Assembly (NCBI GenBank): GCA_016721865.1
Contig: JADKHF010000044.1
Span: 70,633 to 134,632, forward strand
DNA length: 64,000 bases
Direction: 5' to 3'
From: Nitrosomonas sp.
Lineage (GTDB): Bacteria > Pseudomonadota > Gammaproteobacteria > Burkholderiales > Nitrosomonadaceae
Shown here: positions 19,348 to 27,458 of the stretch, piece after piece
How positions within the stretch are numbered: position 1 is the first letter of the stretch
Layout: every line of letters begins with the position of its first letter
Program-made: the position numbers and the translations under genes
The notes under the pieces: generated by a model
What the model was told of the DNA's origin: nothing
What the model saw: the letters and a program-made list of their open reading frames with translations, nothing else
Database searches by the model: none

Positions 19348-19503
19348 CTATTTCTCGGGAACAACAATAATCGTTTCCTTGGTTCCGGATTCACCTTGTG
19401 GTCCTTGTGGACCTTGTGGTCCGGACTTGCCTGAGCCAAACGTTATACAGCCTGCCATTCCGACCAGCACCATGGTTACTGTGAATAGTTTTAGGTATTT
19501 CAT
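19348..19503 (-). CDS. Very small collagen-like lipoprotein
   Basis: 51 residues from the ATG at 19503 (AAAGGT upstream). The signal peptide MKYLKLFTVTMVLVGMAGC has a lipobox ending in Cys19. After a linker come collagen-type triplets GPQ-GPQ-GPQ-GES-GTK and a short hydrophobic end IIVVPEK. Four or five triplets are too few for a stable triple helix alone, so trimer formation is doubtful. Function unknown. It sits in the stress-gene region but has no palindrome immediately upstream. Confidence 0.65.
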   Translation of the reverse strand: MKYLKLFTVTMVLVGMAGCITFGSGKSGPQGPQGPQGESGTKETIIVVPEK

Positions 19504-19834
19504 TGTATTTACCTTTTTCAGTTGATAAAAATGCCGTTGCATCCACAACATAGCCTAACGAGAGGCTGTTATGTAATAAATAAATTTAAGATTATATGCA
19601 ATATAAATATATGATAACAAACAATGTTTATTGTATAACATTCCCAACCTGGAAGCGCGCGTGGAATAAAAATAATCATTTTCCAGAAGACTCTACCAGC
19701 CCTTAGCAAAAGAATTGTTTGTAAGTTTTCTTTGAAACAAATAGAGATTTACTATGGGTATCGCCACGTACGTAAGCCGCGCAAACCAAAACTAAACACG
19801 ATGTTTATGTTCGCGCGCGCCAGCAAACGAAATC
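19504..19834. other. 330-bp AT-rich intergenic region
   Basis: Upstream of the collagen-like lipoprotein and downstream of the CsbD gene. AT-rich with TATAAT-like boxes. No convincing frame and no Crp-type palindrome. Confidence 0.4.
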
Positions 19835-20185
19835 CTATCCTTTCTTGACAGCTTCTTTCAAATCGCCAATACCTTTCTGTATCTTTCCTTCGATTTGTTT
19901 TTCCAGCCCTTTGGCCTGCTGTTCTTTGCTGCCAACCAGCTTACCGGCTTCTTCCTGAACTTTGCCGGCCAAGTCTTTTACTTCGCCCTTTACTTGATCT
20001 TTGTTCAAGCCGAATTCCTCACTAACAGTTTCTTTCAAATCGCCGACCCCCTTCTGTATCTTTCCTTCGATCTGTTTTCCCAGTCCTTTGGCCTGCTGTT
20101 CTTTGCTGCCAACCAGTTTTCCAGCTTCTTCCTGAATTTTGCCGGCTAAGTCTTTTGCTTCGCCCTTTAATTGATCCTTGTTCAT
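19835..20185 (-). CDS. CsbD family stress protein, tandemly duplicated domain
   Basis: 116 residues made of two nearly identical CsbD domains (1-58 and 61-116), each MNKDQLKGEAKDLAGKIQEE / NKDQVKGEVKDLAGKVQEE in pattern and sharing the EEAGKLVGSKEQQAKGL core. CsbD proteins are small, abundant general-stress proteins (sigma-B regulon in Bacillus) of unknown mechanism. Most have a single domain, so this gene has duplicated internally. Site 4 lies 125 bp upstream and is shared with the divergent DUF3185/DUF3309 gene. Confidence 0.9.
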   Translation of the reverse strand: MNKDQLKGEAKDLAGKIQEEAGKLVGSKEQQAKGLGKQIEGKIQKGVGDLKETVSEEFGLNKDQVKGEVKDLAGKVQEEAGKLVGSKEQQAKGLEKQIEGKIQKGIGDLKEAVKKG

Positions 20186-20309
20186 GATGAATTCCTCATT
20201 CTAAATTGAAACATTCTCAAAACACGAACCGACAACAGTCCGCGCTACCTACCCAATAACTAATCCACTTCCAAACAAATTCATCATAAAGTGGATGCAA
20301 CTACACTTC

Positions 20310-20325
20310 CGTGCGCTATCGCACA
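20310..20325. promoter_or_regulatory. Crp-type palindromic operator, site 4
   Basis: CGTGCGCTATCGCACA, one mismatch from the consensus. It lies between divergent genes: 125 bp from the CsbD start and 109 bp from the DUF3185/DUF3309 start. Confidence 0.75.
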
Positions 20326-20433
20326 GAATCAATAGAAGAATCAGCGTAATTTTGTCCTTAGTAATTATCGTCAGTAATGATGGTTATTATAGCTACACGC
20401 TGTTTTGACCCTCAATCCTTCAGGAGAAAACAC

Positions 20434-20703
20434 ATGAACAAAGGTTTATCTGTTGCACTACTTATCGTTGGAGTTCTTTTGGTTGTCTGGGGCGTGAGCG
20501 CCTTTGATTCCGCAAGTTCAGATGTATCCCAAGCACTAACAGGCTCGCCCACTGACAAAGCGATATGGTTATTGGTCGGCGGCATTATTGCAGGCGTGAT
20601 TCCAACGTGGCCGCATAGCAGGGAGTGGGGCTATTTCCCCAGTGGCATCCTTGGGACGGTGTTGCTGATCTTGCTCATTCTGATGCTGTTGGGTCGAATA
20701 TAG
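20434..20703 (+). CDS. Chimeric small membrane protein: DUF3185 head, DUF3309 tail
   Basis: 89 residues from the ATG at 20434 (AGGAGA upstream). Residues 1-53 (MNKGLSVALLIVGVLLVVWG ... SSDVSQALTGSPTDKAIWLL) are DUF3185. The rest (PTWPHSREWGYFPSGILG plus a Leu-rich helix ending LLGRI) is the C-terminal two-thirds of DUF3309. These are normally two separate small membrane proteins, so a deletion seems to have fused adjacent genes in frame. Three TM segments remain. Both families are common in stress clusters but have no known activity. Site 4 is upstream. Confidence 0.75.
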   Translation: MNKGLSVALLIVGVLLVVWGVSAFDSASSDVSQALTGSPTDKAIWLLVGGIIAGVIPTWPHSREWGYFPSGILGTVLLILLILMLLGRI

Positions 20704-20804
20704 TACCCTCATTTGATTGCGTAGAATGCTTAATGCATAATGTTTAATGTCTCAATCACTCACACCCGCTTTATGGGGTTTATTGCCTAAATCTGTCAAT
20801 TAAG

Positions 20805-20820
20805 TGTGCGGTAACGCACA
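20805..20820. promoter_or_regulatory. Crp-type palindromic operator, site 5
   Basis: TGTGCGGTAACGCACA, with perfect half-sites, 60 bp upstream of the secreted-protein gene at 20881. Confidence 0.8.
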
Positions 20821-20880
20821 GATAAGGTATGTGAATTTTGGGATTATGAAAAGCTACATTAACCGAAATCAAGGAGAATA

Positions 20881-21174
20881 ATGATGATTCAAGGAAAAAA
20901 ATTAACACTGGGGATTATTATTTGTGCAGCTTTTTTTGCGGGCAGTGCATTTGCTTTCGACAAATCTTTTGATCCCAACCATCAATTTGTTGATAGAGAA
21001 AGTATTGGCCCAAATTATAAAACCGGTTTTGTTATCGATAAAGATAAGGCAGCAAAAGTAAAAACCGCAGAAGAAGAACTGCAGCTTTCTTCTGGAGGAA
21101 ATCCAAATGATCCTTCGCCAAAGAATTCAAATATCCCCAGTGGAGCGGCTCGCAGGTTAATTCCGTCTTTGTAA
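20881..21174 (+). CDS. Small secreted protein, paralogue of the Asn-Pro repeat protein
   Basis: 97 residues with signal peptide LTLGIIICAAFFAGSAFA, a mature region of about 50 residues (FDKSFDPNHQFVDRESIGPNY) and a tail GGNPNDPSPKNSNIPSG that matches the repeats at 17385. The last ten residues (AARRLIPSL) look unrelated. A GGMVH-stop in another frame at 21215-21232 resembles the SGMGH ending of the paralogue, so a frameshift near 21145 is possible. Function unknown. Site 5 lies 60 bp upstream. Confidence 0.65.
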   Translation: MMIQGKKLTLGIIICAAFFAGSAFAFDKSFDPNHQFVDRESIGPNYKTGFVIDKDKAAKVKTAEEELQLSSGGNPNDPSPKNSNIPSGAARRLIPSL

Positions 21175-21300
21175 TTGGGTTTTGTTGCTTGTTTTGGGCC
21201 TCGGCAGATTGCCGGGAGGAATGGTTCACTAAATCTCAAGCCTAGGTATTTAGCCTATACCGTTTATCACTTAATTTATGCGAATCACGGCATTCATTAA

Positions 21301-21410
21301 AGAAATTCTGAATAACTGTCATTTCGAGCGTAGCGAGAAATCTATGGTATTGATTACCAAAGATTCCTCACTTTGTTCGGAATGACCTATGAGGGTTATT
21401 CAGAGTTTCC
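21301..21410. repeat. Dispersed imperfect inverted repeat, copy B
   Basis: Best-preserved copy: the left arm ATTCTGAATAACTGTCATTT is mirrored by AATGACCTATGAGGGTTATTCAGAGT at the right, with an inner GAGCGTAGCGAGAAATC arm. Related to 16177-16290 and 25731-25860. Confidence 0.65.
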
Positions 21411-21800
21411 TAAACAGGTCATCATGAAAAACAACCCCATTCTGCAGATTGATATGGGCAGGACCATGGCCCGCGCGATGGAAAACACCACAAATTAAGC
21501 GGTGTCTGCAAAAACAGCCTAAGCCACAATGAAATACGGCATACCTCATGAAACCAGCTAGCCGTGATGGCTCCTCGGTCAGCCGCACTACACAAAGCAC
21601 AGAATCGCGCTCAAACCCCGAAGTTTGATTAAAAAAGAAAGCGCCAGAAACCTTGTGGAGTAGCCTGTGCGGCTTGGTTGTCGAATAAAAAAGGGGGATT
21701 GTTTTTCCTATATCGTCTGAAATCTATGCTCATCATTGAGTCCGATAAATAAAGCATGCCACCGCAAGGGGCGAGGAATTAAACCCGAAAGAGATTAAAC
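21411..21800. other. 390-bp region without a recognised gene
   Basis: It contains a 24-codon frame (21424-21498, MKNNPILQIDMGR) with no upstream ribosome site or recognised family, and no palindrome of the Crp type. Confidence 0.4.
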
Positions 21801-22271
21801 ATGAACAAATCACAAATAGAAAATTCACAAGAAAAGTTAAATCGGCTAGCGTGGTTAATGGATAGCTCCTTTCGTATTCCAGGCACACAGATAAGGTTTG
21901 GTCTTGATGGCATAATTGGATTGATCCCCGGATTCGGAGATGCTTTAGGAGCATTGATCTCAAGTCACATCCTCACACAAGCAGCTCAGATGGGCGCTCC
22001 AAAATCTATTCTTCTGAAAATGGCTTTCAATATTGGATTTGATGCAGTCCTGGGCATTGTTCCTGTTGTTGGTGATGTATCAGATTTGATCTGGAAGGCC
22101 AATCAACGGAATGTGCAATTGTTGAATGATTACCTTAATCAGCCAGAAAAAACAGTAATTCATAGCCGTTTATTTGTTGGAATTTTGGGTCTCTTAGGAT
22201 TTGGTCTAATGATTCTGATTGGTTTTTTTGGATTTCTGGTGATGCGCTGGCTTTGGTTATCAGTCCAATGA
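21801..22271 (+). CDS. DUF4112 family membrane protein
   Basis: 156 residues. The N-terminal part (LNRLAWLMDSSFRIPGTQIRFGLDGIIGLIPGFGDALGAL) and the FNIGFDAVLGIVPVVGDVSDLIWKANQRN segment are the DUF4112 signature, with paired G(L/I)(I/V)PxxGD motifs. A C-terminal TM helix follows (IGFFGFLVMRWLWLS). Likely an inner-membrane protein of unknown function. AAGAG precedes the ATG. No operator is seen directly upstream. Confidence 0.85.
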   Translation: MNKSQIENSQEKLNRLAWLMDSSFRIPGTQIRFGLDGIIGLIPGFGDALGALISSHILTQAAQMGAPKSILLKMAFNIGFDAVLGIVPVVGDVSDLIWKANQRNVQLLNDYLNQPEKTVIHSRLFVGILGLLGFGLMILIGFFGFLVMRWLWLSVQ

Positions 22272-22344
22272 TGCGGTGAAAAATTAGGGAAGCCCCAGCC
22301 ATTCTATGGCAATCCTGATGAAACGGGAGTTCTGCGTCACAAAG

Positions 22345-22827
22345 TTACTTATCGGTAGTTTTGGTCAGATCTGATAGCGTGGTAAGTATCCGCTGCCGTA
22401 AACCCGGACTAGCGCCGAGCACTATTCCAGCGATCAATGCCGTCAGCACAATATCACTGCTTTTTACATTGGATTTAGCTACGATATCGCCGATTACGGA
22501 TCCCAACTGAGCGGTGGAATCATCGGAAGTCGTCTGCTCGGGGGGATTGCTGCTTTTAATCCGTGCTGGCCGGCTTTGCTGTGCAATAACCAGTAGCAAA
22601 ATTGCAGCAAAGAGCACCACTACCCCACCCACAATCACACCTGCCTGCCAAGGCGGCAATGACTCGGCTAACGATAAGTACAAGCCATAAAGCACAAAAA
22701 CCATACCAACTACCACGGCCATTACGGCCAATCCCAACAGGGCCATTACGATAGCTAACCTGACCGAACTTCGCCATAGTTTGGCATGTTCCGCAGCGAC
22801 GATCTCTGCAAGCAATTTTGGCAGCAC
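22345..22827 (-). CDS. DUF1469 (putative Actinobacterial holin-X) family membrane protein
   Basis: 160 residues: amphipathic start (LLAEIVAAEHAKLWRSSVRL), two strongly hydrophobic TM helices (about 24-48 and 62-84), then a polar tail with a third hydrophobic stretch. This matches the phage-holin-like YqjE/DUF1469 group, which pairs with DUF883 (YqjD/ElaB) proteins in E. coli yqjCDEK-type loci. Here too it follows the DUF883 gene by 13 bp. GTG start at 22827. Confidence 0.75.
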   Translation of the reverse strand: MLPKLLAEIVAAEHAKLWRSSVRLAIVMALLGLAVMAVVVGMVFVLYGLYLSLAESLPPWQAGVIVGGVVVLFAAILLLVIAQQSRPARIKSSNPPEQTTSDDSTAQLGSVIGDIVAKSNVKSSDIVLTALIAGIVLGASPGLRQRILTTLSDLTKTTDK

Positions 22828-22840
22828 TTATTTCAGCCGT

Positions 22841-23127
22841 TTAACGTTTATTACTCAGCAGCATACCGATCACGAAACCACTGCCGAAGGCAACAAGTGC
22901 ACTGGTAAGCGGGCGCTCTTCGATATACTTTTCTACACTTTCTCCGGCAATCTTAGTCTGGTCACGCACATGATTTTCCGCATCATGAGCCAGATCGACA
23001 ACACTCTGACCTTGTTTTTCTGCCAGAGCCTTCACTGAAGTTACCAACGATCCAATGTCTGCCCGCAGACTGTTCAAATCCTTTTTAACTGTTCCATCTC
23101 TTTACTAAATTCATCTGTTGTTGCCAT
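22841..23127 (-). CDS. DUF883 (ElaB/YqjD family) ribosome-associated membrane protein (frameshifted)
   Basis: The C-terminal part has a helix-rich region and the EERPLTSALVAFGSGFVIGMLLSNKR tail anchor typical of ElaB/YqjD/YgaM, which bind ribosomes at the inner membrane in stationary phase. The N terminus (ATG at 23127, MATTDEFSKEMEQLK) is in another frame. One A is missing from a run at about 23083-23087, and restoring it gives KKDLNSLRADIG. About 95 residues when corrected. Operon with the DUF1469 gene downstream and possibly the 25-residue gene upstream, under site 6. Confidence 0.8.
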
Positions 23128-23325
23128 GGTTGTTCTCCGTTTAAACAAATAGATTCGATAATTTTTTAACTAAATAACAAGAAATCGAATAGTTTCTTTG
23201 CCAATTCTGCTCAAATGATACGCTCTGACCAGAATAGCTTCAAGCAATATGACGCGCCAAAATTGCACAAAATCATCATACTTTCCAACATTTCCAACGA
23301 TTCAGTGGACCCTCTTAGAGCTTCC

Positions 23326-23403
23326 TTAGTTGTTAATCAGATAAATGATGACCAATACGAATACCGGCACTCCGAGCAGCCATCCCAGAAAATATTTACC
23401 CAT
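23326..23403 (-). CDS. 25-residue single-pass membrane protein
   Basis: MGKYFLGWLLGVP followed by VFVLVIIYLINN: one TM helix. The start at 23403 has a strong AAGGAGA 5 bp upstream, better than any start of the longer frame reaching 23538. The helix matches the C-terminal helix of the 56-residue protein at 14408-14578. It is preceded by site 6 (about 200 bp) and followed by the DUF883-DUF1469 pair. Function unknown. Confidence 0.65.
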   Translation of the reverse strand: MGKYFLGWLLGVPVFVLVIIYLINN

Positions 23404-23605
23404 TTTGATCTCCTTTGCAGTATTGCGAATTATTAATTTGCTATTCCAATACGTCGCCATATTGAGCAATTGTGCAACAATGTGTAAGTTTTTCAATAAC
23501 ATACTGCTGGTACGAATCAACAAGGGTCTAAAACCCAATCTGATTACTCCATGCGAATCACATCACCACACATAAATAACTTTACAGTACGATTCGACTT
23601 TAGTA

Positions 23606-23621
23606 TGTGCGGCGCCGCACA
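23606..23621. promoter_or_regulatory. Crp-type palindromic operator, site 6
   Basis: TGTGCGGCGCCGCACA, a fully self-complementary 16-mer whose centre is CG rather than TA. It lies just after the AI-2E permease gene and 203 bp upstream of the 25-residue gene, on whose strand the DUF883-DUF1469 pair follows. Confidence 0.7.
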
Positions 23622-23650
23622 AAGGATGCAGAGAGAACGGATAATTGCGT

Positions 23651-24759
23651 TCAACTGCGTAGCTCGGGGGAATTATCTGTCCTCAATGCTGGATGTGCCG
23701 TCCATAGCTGGGCCAGGGTAATTCCCACTGCCAGGATCGGGGGGCCAATGAAAATACCAATAAAACCATAGGCGACGATGCCGCCAGACACACCCAGAAA
23801 AATTAGCAGAAAAGACAAACTACTTCCGCGACTGATGAGGTAGGGTCTGACGAAGTTGTCGATGCTGCTGATCACCAATACGCCCCACAACACCATGAAA
23901 ATTGCCCAGCCGTAGGATTCCTGATAGAGAAACCAGACGCTGGCGCCGCCCCATAATAAGGTTGGCCCCATTGGAATCATGGATAGAAAAAAAGTGGCGG
24001 CACCGAGCAGGAAAGCGCCCGGCACTCCGGCGATGAGAAAACCGATGATGGCGGCGATGGCCTGCGCCAATGCTGCGCCGAATATGCCATGCACAACTCC
24101 CGTCACAGTATGATGGATCGTTGCCAGAGGCTCAGCGCCGAGACTACCGGCAAGAAGCTTCCCCATCCCATTACGCAACGCCTGTATCAAGGCTTCACCG
24201 TCACGGTAGAAAAAGAAACCGATGAATGCAGCGAACACCATCTGCAGCAAGCTTTGACCGATTACGTTACCCAAGTTAACGAGAAAATTCCTGACCGGCT
24301 CAAGCAGCTCTTTGAATAGCAATTCCGCTTCCTTTCCACCGGAAGCAAGTCCTTTCCAATAACTGTTGGAGACGCTCACCGAACAAGGGTATCTCTTTAA
24401 AGCCATGCAGGCGGCTTAATCGGACCGCGTTCCAGAGATACTTTGATTATGTCGAAAGTGGCAGTCACATTATCCGCCAGATTGACGGCAAGCAGCGCGG
24501 ATGGAATGATTACTAACATAATCAGCAGCAGTATCATCAATAACGACGCCAGCGCGGGTTTTTCCCATAATGCCCTGCGTAACCGCAGATAAAGCGGCCA
24601 AGTCGAAATGCACACCACCATTGCGAACAGGATCGCGGGAATAAACGGATGGACAATCTGGTAGCAGCTAATCAGAACGATGGCGATTGCGGCAAGCTGG
24701 AAGAATTGCAGAATACGTTCTCCCATGCTCATCTTTGCTTCTCCTTGGCTTAAGCTCAT
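23651..24759 (-). CDS. AI-2E family transporter (PerM/TqsA type), frameshifted
   Basis: Eight-helix inner-membrane permease family. The N-terminal half (from the ATG at 24759, AAGGAG upstream) reads GERILQFFQLAAIAIVLISC and ends RGPIKPPAWL. The second half resumes YWKGLASGGKEAELLFKELLEP and contains the conserved FFFYRDGE, GIFGAALAQAIAAIIGF and GVSGGIVAYGFIGIFIGPPILAVG segments. Two single-base insertions, near 24395-24400 and 24358-24362, separate the halves; the short piece between reads KEIPLFGERLQQ in the third frame. About 369 residues when corrected. Substrates in this family include AI-2 and Na+/H+, so the role is uncertain. Confidence 0.8.
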
Positions 24760-25076
24760 ATTACTCCTTGCGTATTTACCTGCAGTATACAGCGGAGTAT
24801 TGATGTGTTGCTTCTCGCTCGCATCGAGCGTTGCAAAGGGAGTGTTGATTGCGCGGTGCTGCAAGCAATATCTGCTCAAAGCTCAACCAACAAGCTATGC
24901 GGGATTGCTGATGGATCAAACTATAACGCTTTCAGATGGTACGCGCGCTTGATTCTTCGTCGATCCGAGAGAATCGAATACCGATATTTAGAGGATTTTA
25001 CTATCTTTTTTACTCGCAAAATCCACGCTAATCGGTATGCGCATTAGCGTGAAACGGTTTAAAGGTTAGGCTACAT

Positions 25077-25378
25077 TCAATCTTTAAACTGCGCCTTCAA
25101 TTTCGCGGCAGTATCTTTAACAGCGCTGCTGAGTGTATCCCAAGTACTCTCCACACTGTCCTTAAGATGTTCCCAAGCATCATCGCCAGCTTCGCTCAGT
25201 TCTTTCAACCTGTCCTTCGTGGCATCAATCTTCTGTTCAAGCTCTTTAATCTGATTGTCATATTTAATACGAACATCCGCTGCGGAACTTTCGCTTCGGC
25301 TCTTAACTCAGCCAATTTGGCTTGTGCCAACTCTACCTCAGCTTCTATCTTTTGTTGGTATGCTTTTTTCGTGCTCAT
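25077..25378 (-). CDS. sll1863-type coiled-coil stress protein (frameshifted)
   Basis: From the ATG at 25378 (AAGGAGA upstream) the frame reads MSTKKAYQQKIEAEVELAQAK, a charged helix. One base is missing at about 25285. The next frame continues AADVRIKYDNQIKELEQKID and ends SVESTWDTLSSAVKDTAAKL, the pattern of short coiled-coil proteins annotated as sll1863 family stress response. About 100 residues. Cytoplasmic, mechanism unknown. It is 60 bp upstream-adjacent to the lipoprotein gene at 25439, on the same strand. Confidence 0.65.
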
Positions 25379-25438
25379 AATGTATCTCCTTGGTTAATAA
25401 ATATAAAACCGGCTTTCAAACTTCACGAAAGGTGCATA

Positions 25439-25663
25439 CTAATTGCCAGCATCTTTAGCGCTTTCTTTGATTTCTTTGGCGGCATCGTCAATCTCTTGAC
25501 CCACTTCTTCCGCTGCATCACGGACTTTCTCGCCGGGGCGACGATCCAGCGCGTCATCTACTTTATTCATAACTTTTTCGCTGCCTGTTTGCTTGTTGTC
25601 ACAGGCAGACAACGCCAGAAACGTTGCGGTAATTATCAATATAAGAAGGTAGTAAGGTTTCAT
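25439..25663 (-). CDS. Small lipoprotein with amphipathic helical tail
   Basis: 74 residues from the ATG at 25663 (GGAG upstream). Signal peptide YYLLILIITATFLALSAC with a lipobox. The mature part is highly charged and helical (VMNKVDDALDRRPGEKVRDA ... EIDDAAKEIKESAKDAGN), resembling YtxH/LEA-like stress lipoproteins. Site 7 lies 242 bp upstream, beyond repeat copy C. It precedes the sll1863-like gene, so a two-gene unit is possible. Confidence 0.7.
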   Translation of the reverse strand: MKPYYLLILIITATFLALSACDNKQTGSEKVMNKVDDALDRRPGEKVRDAAEEVGQEIDDAAKEIKESAKDAGN

Positions 25664-25730
25664 GTTTATTTCTCCATTTTTGGGTTGGGTTATATTCACC
25701 AGGCCATTCCCGCTGAATATAGTGTTATCT

Positions 25731-25860
25731 AAAGTTCTTCTGAACAACTGTCATTCGTCATTTCGAGCAGAGCGGGAAATCCATGCTGTTGATTTCCAGA
25801 AGACTCCCCCATTGCATTCGGAAGGACAAATATAAAGGAACCCTACGCTATTCAGAACTC
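25731..25860. repeat. Dispersed imperfect inverted repeat, copy C
   Basis: Related to copies A and B (TTCTGAACAACTGTCATT start, GAGCAGAGCGGGAAATC inner arm, TATTCAGAACTC end), with a small internal duplication of the TCATT segment. It lies between the lipoprotein gene and operator site 7. Confidence 0.55.
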
Positions 25861-25904
25861 CGCTCATTACAGTTTGTATTCTAATGGCCGCGGCAAAAGC
25901 TGTC

Positions 25905-25920
25905 TGTGTGATACCGTACA
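25905..25920. promoter_or_regulatory. Crp-type palindromic operator, site 7 (degenerate)
   Basis: TGTGTGATACCGTACA, two mismatches from the consensus. It lies between the DUF5670 gene (downstream end) and the lipoprotein gene at 25663. Confidence 0.5.
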
Positions 25921-26015
25921 TACCAGCCGTTAATTGACCAGCGTCCGGATATATCCGGATATAAAGTGTAGTTGCTGGCTTTTTCTGCCTACAACCAGAA
26001 GGAATCAACGCAAGA

Positions 26016-26159
26016 TTACCCTCGGCCTTGTATAACCCGGACCAGTATCACTATGATTGCTATGACCAGGAGCAAGTGAATAAATCCCCCCATTGTTGTC
26101 GACGAAACAAGTCCGAGTATCCACAGAATGATTAACACTAACGCGATGGTTTCTAACAT
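26016..26159 (-). CDS. DUF5670 (lmo0937 family) small membrane protein
   Basis: 47 residues, MLETIALVLIILWILGLVSS then TTMGGFIHLLLVIAIIVILVRVIQGRG: two TM helices with the family motif TMGGFIH. GGAGA lies upstream of the ATG at 26159. Members occur in many stress clusters; the Listeria lmo0937 gene belongs to the sigma-B regulon. Site 8 is 186 bp upstream and is shared with the divergent Crp/Fnr gene 2. Confidence 0.85.
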   Translation of the reverse strand: MLETIALVLIILWILGLVSSTTMGGFIHLLLVIAIIVILVRVIQGRG

Positions 26160-26344
26160 ATTATGTCTCCAGTGATTATTTGATAGATAGTTTGTAAAAA
26201 CAATGTGTTGCTAATGAATCTAGTTTGAGTGCCTCGGTTGCCGTGCTTTCGCATTGCTCACCACAATGCATTTCGGTCACTTCATTCACACAAACCGGCA
26301 AAACTACTTATGGCAAGATTAAATACATTAAACGCCAAAGCGTC

Positions 26345-26360
26345 TGTGCGATAGCGCACA
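26345..26360. promoter_or_regulatory. Crp-type palindromic operator, site 8
   Basis: TGTGCGATAGCGCACA, identical to site 1. It lies between divergent DUF5670 and Crp/Fnr gene 2, 153 bp from the likely ATG of the latter. Confidence 0.8.
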
Positions 26361-26512
26361 AATCTAGCTTTTTGATCTTTGTGTTGCGTGCTTGCAACCC
26401 ATACTGCTCGCCTGAAACGGCCATGAGAAAAGAATCCGGGTAGTATATGCATGATGGCGCACAAAGAAAACCGATTTGCGTTATTCTGGCAGTAGTCAGA
26501 ATGGAGGCTGTT

Positions 26513-27250
26513 ATGCCAACCCCGCCCATCCCACCCACCCCACAGCAGAATCATCTTCTGGCTGCCCTGCCGGCCGAAGTTCAGAGCCGTTTGTTTCCTG
26601 CGCTTGAATTGGTATCACTGCCGCTTGGCAAGGTTTTGTATGAATCCGGGGACACTTTGCGCCATGTCTATTTTCCGACCGACTCTATCGTATCGCTGCT
26701 CTATGTAATGGAAAGCGGCGCATCAGCGGAAATTTCTGTGGTCGGCAACGATGGCCTTATCGGCATTGCTTTATTCATGGGAGGTGAAAGCACACCAAGC
26801 CGGGGCGTCGTACAAAGCGCCGGCCACGCCTACCGGCTGCCGGGATCGCGGCTCAAGGAAGAATTCAATCGCCACACAGGTTTTTTGCTCCTGATGCTGC
26901 GCTATACGCAGGCCCTGATTACGCAAATGGCTCAGACGGCGGTATGCAATCGCCACCATTCGATTGAACAGCAACTGTGCCGTTGGTTGCTGCTTTCGCT
27001 GGATCGCTTGCCGGGCAACCAATTGACAATGACCCAGGAACTGATCGCCAACATGCTGGGCGTGCGCCGCGAAGGCGTCACCGATGCGGCCGGAAAATTA
27101 CAGAAACTCGGTGTGATCGAATACAACCGCGGGCATATCACGGTACTGGATCGGCCCAAACTTGAGCAGCTAAGTTGTGAATGTTACGCCGTAGTCAAGA
27201 AAGAAACCGATCGCCTGTTGCCCGATGTATTTCCAAACCAGGGTAAATGA
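26513..27250 (+). CDS. Crp/Fnr-family transcriptional regulator 2
   Basis: 245 residues from the ATG at 26513, which has GGAGG 6 bp upstream; a longer frame from 26447 lacks one. The sensor domain contains HVYFPTDSIVSLLYV and EISVVGNDGLIGIALFMGG; the winged helix has recognition helix LGVRREGVTDAAGKLQ. The Arg-Glu pair of CRP (R180, E181) is kept but the position of R185 is Ala. Intact and close to regulator 1. Site 8 upstream suggests that it controls itself. The ligand is unknown: no Fnr cysteines and no obvious cAMP-binding cassette. Confidence 0.9.
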   Translation: MPTPPIPPTPQQNHLLAALPAEVQSRLFPALELVSLPLGKVLYESGDTLRHVYFPTDSIVSLLYVMESGASAEISVVGNDGLIGIALFMGGESTPSRGVVQSAGHAYRLPGSRLKEEFNRHTGFLLLMLRYTQALITQMAQTAVCNRHHSIEQQLCRWLLLSLDRLPGNQLTMTQELIANMLGVRREGVTDAAGKLQKLGVIEYNRGHITVLDRPKLEQLSCECYAVVKKETDRLLPDVFPNQGK

Positions 27251-27346
27251 CTTGGGGATAGAATTACTGAACATAATCGATTTTTTAAAATTTCCTTTGA
27301 GCTAAGCCCCGTTTTAAAAAAGAATCCAATTATTGCACCTTTTTTG

Positions 27347-27362
27347 TGTGGTGTACCGTACA
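27347..27362. promoter_or_regulatory. Crp-type palindromic operator, site 9 (degenerate)
   Basis: TGTGGTGTACCGTACA, three mismatches from the consensus, 97 bp before Crp/Fnr gene 3. Its right half matches that of site 7 exactly (ACCGTACA), which suggests a variant half-site. Confidence 0.45.
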
Positions 27363-27458
27363 GACTGTTGTGTGACTATCTCTTAGTCTGCATTATCGTG
27401 GATAGGGCAGCTACTTTCTCGTGCCATTTTTTTAGTTTCTTCGTTTTGCGGATAATCA

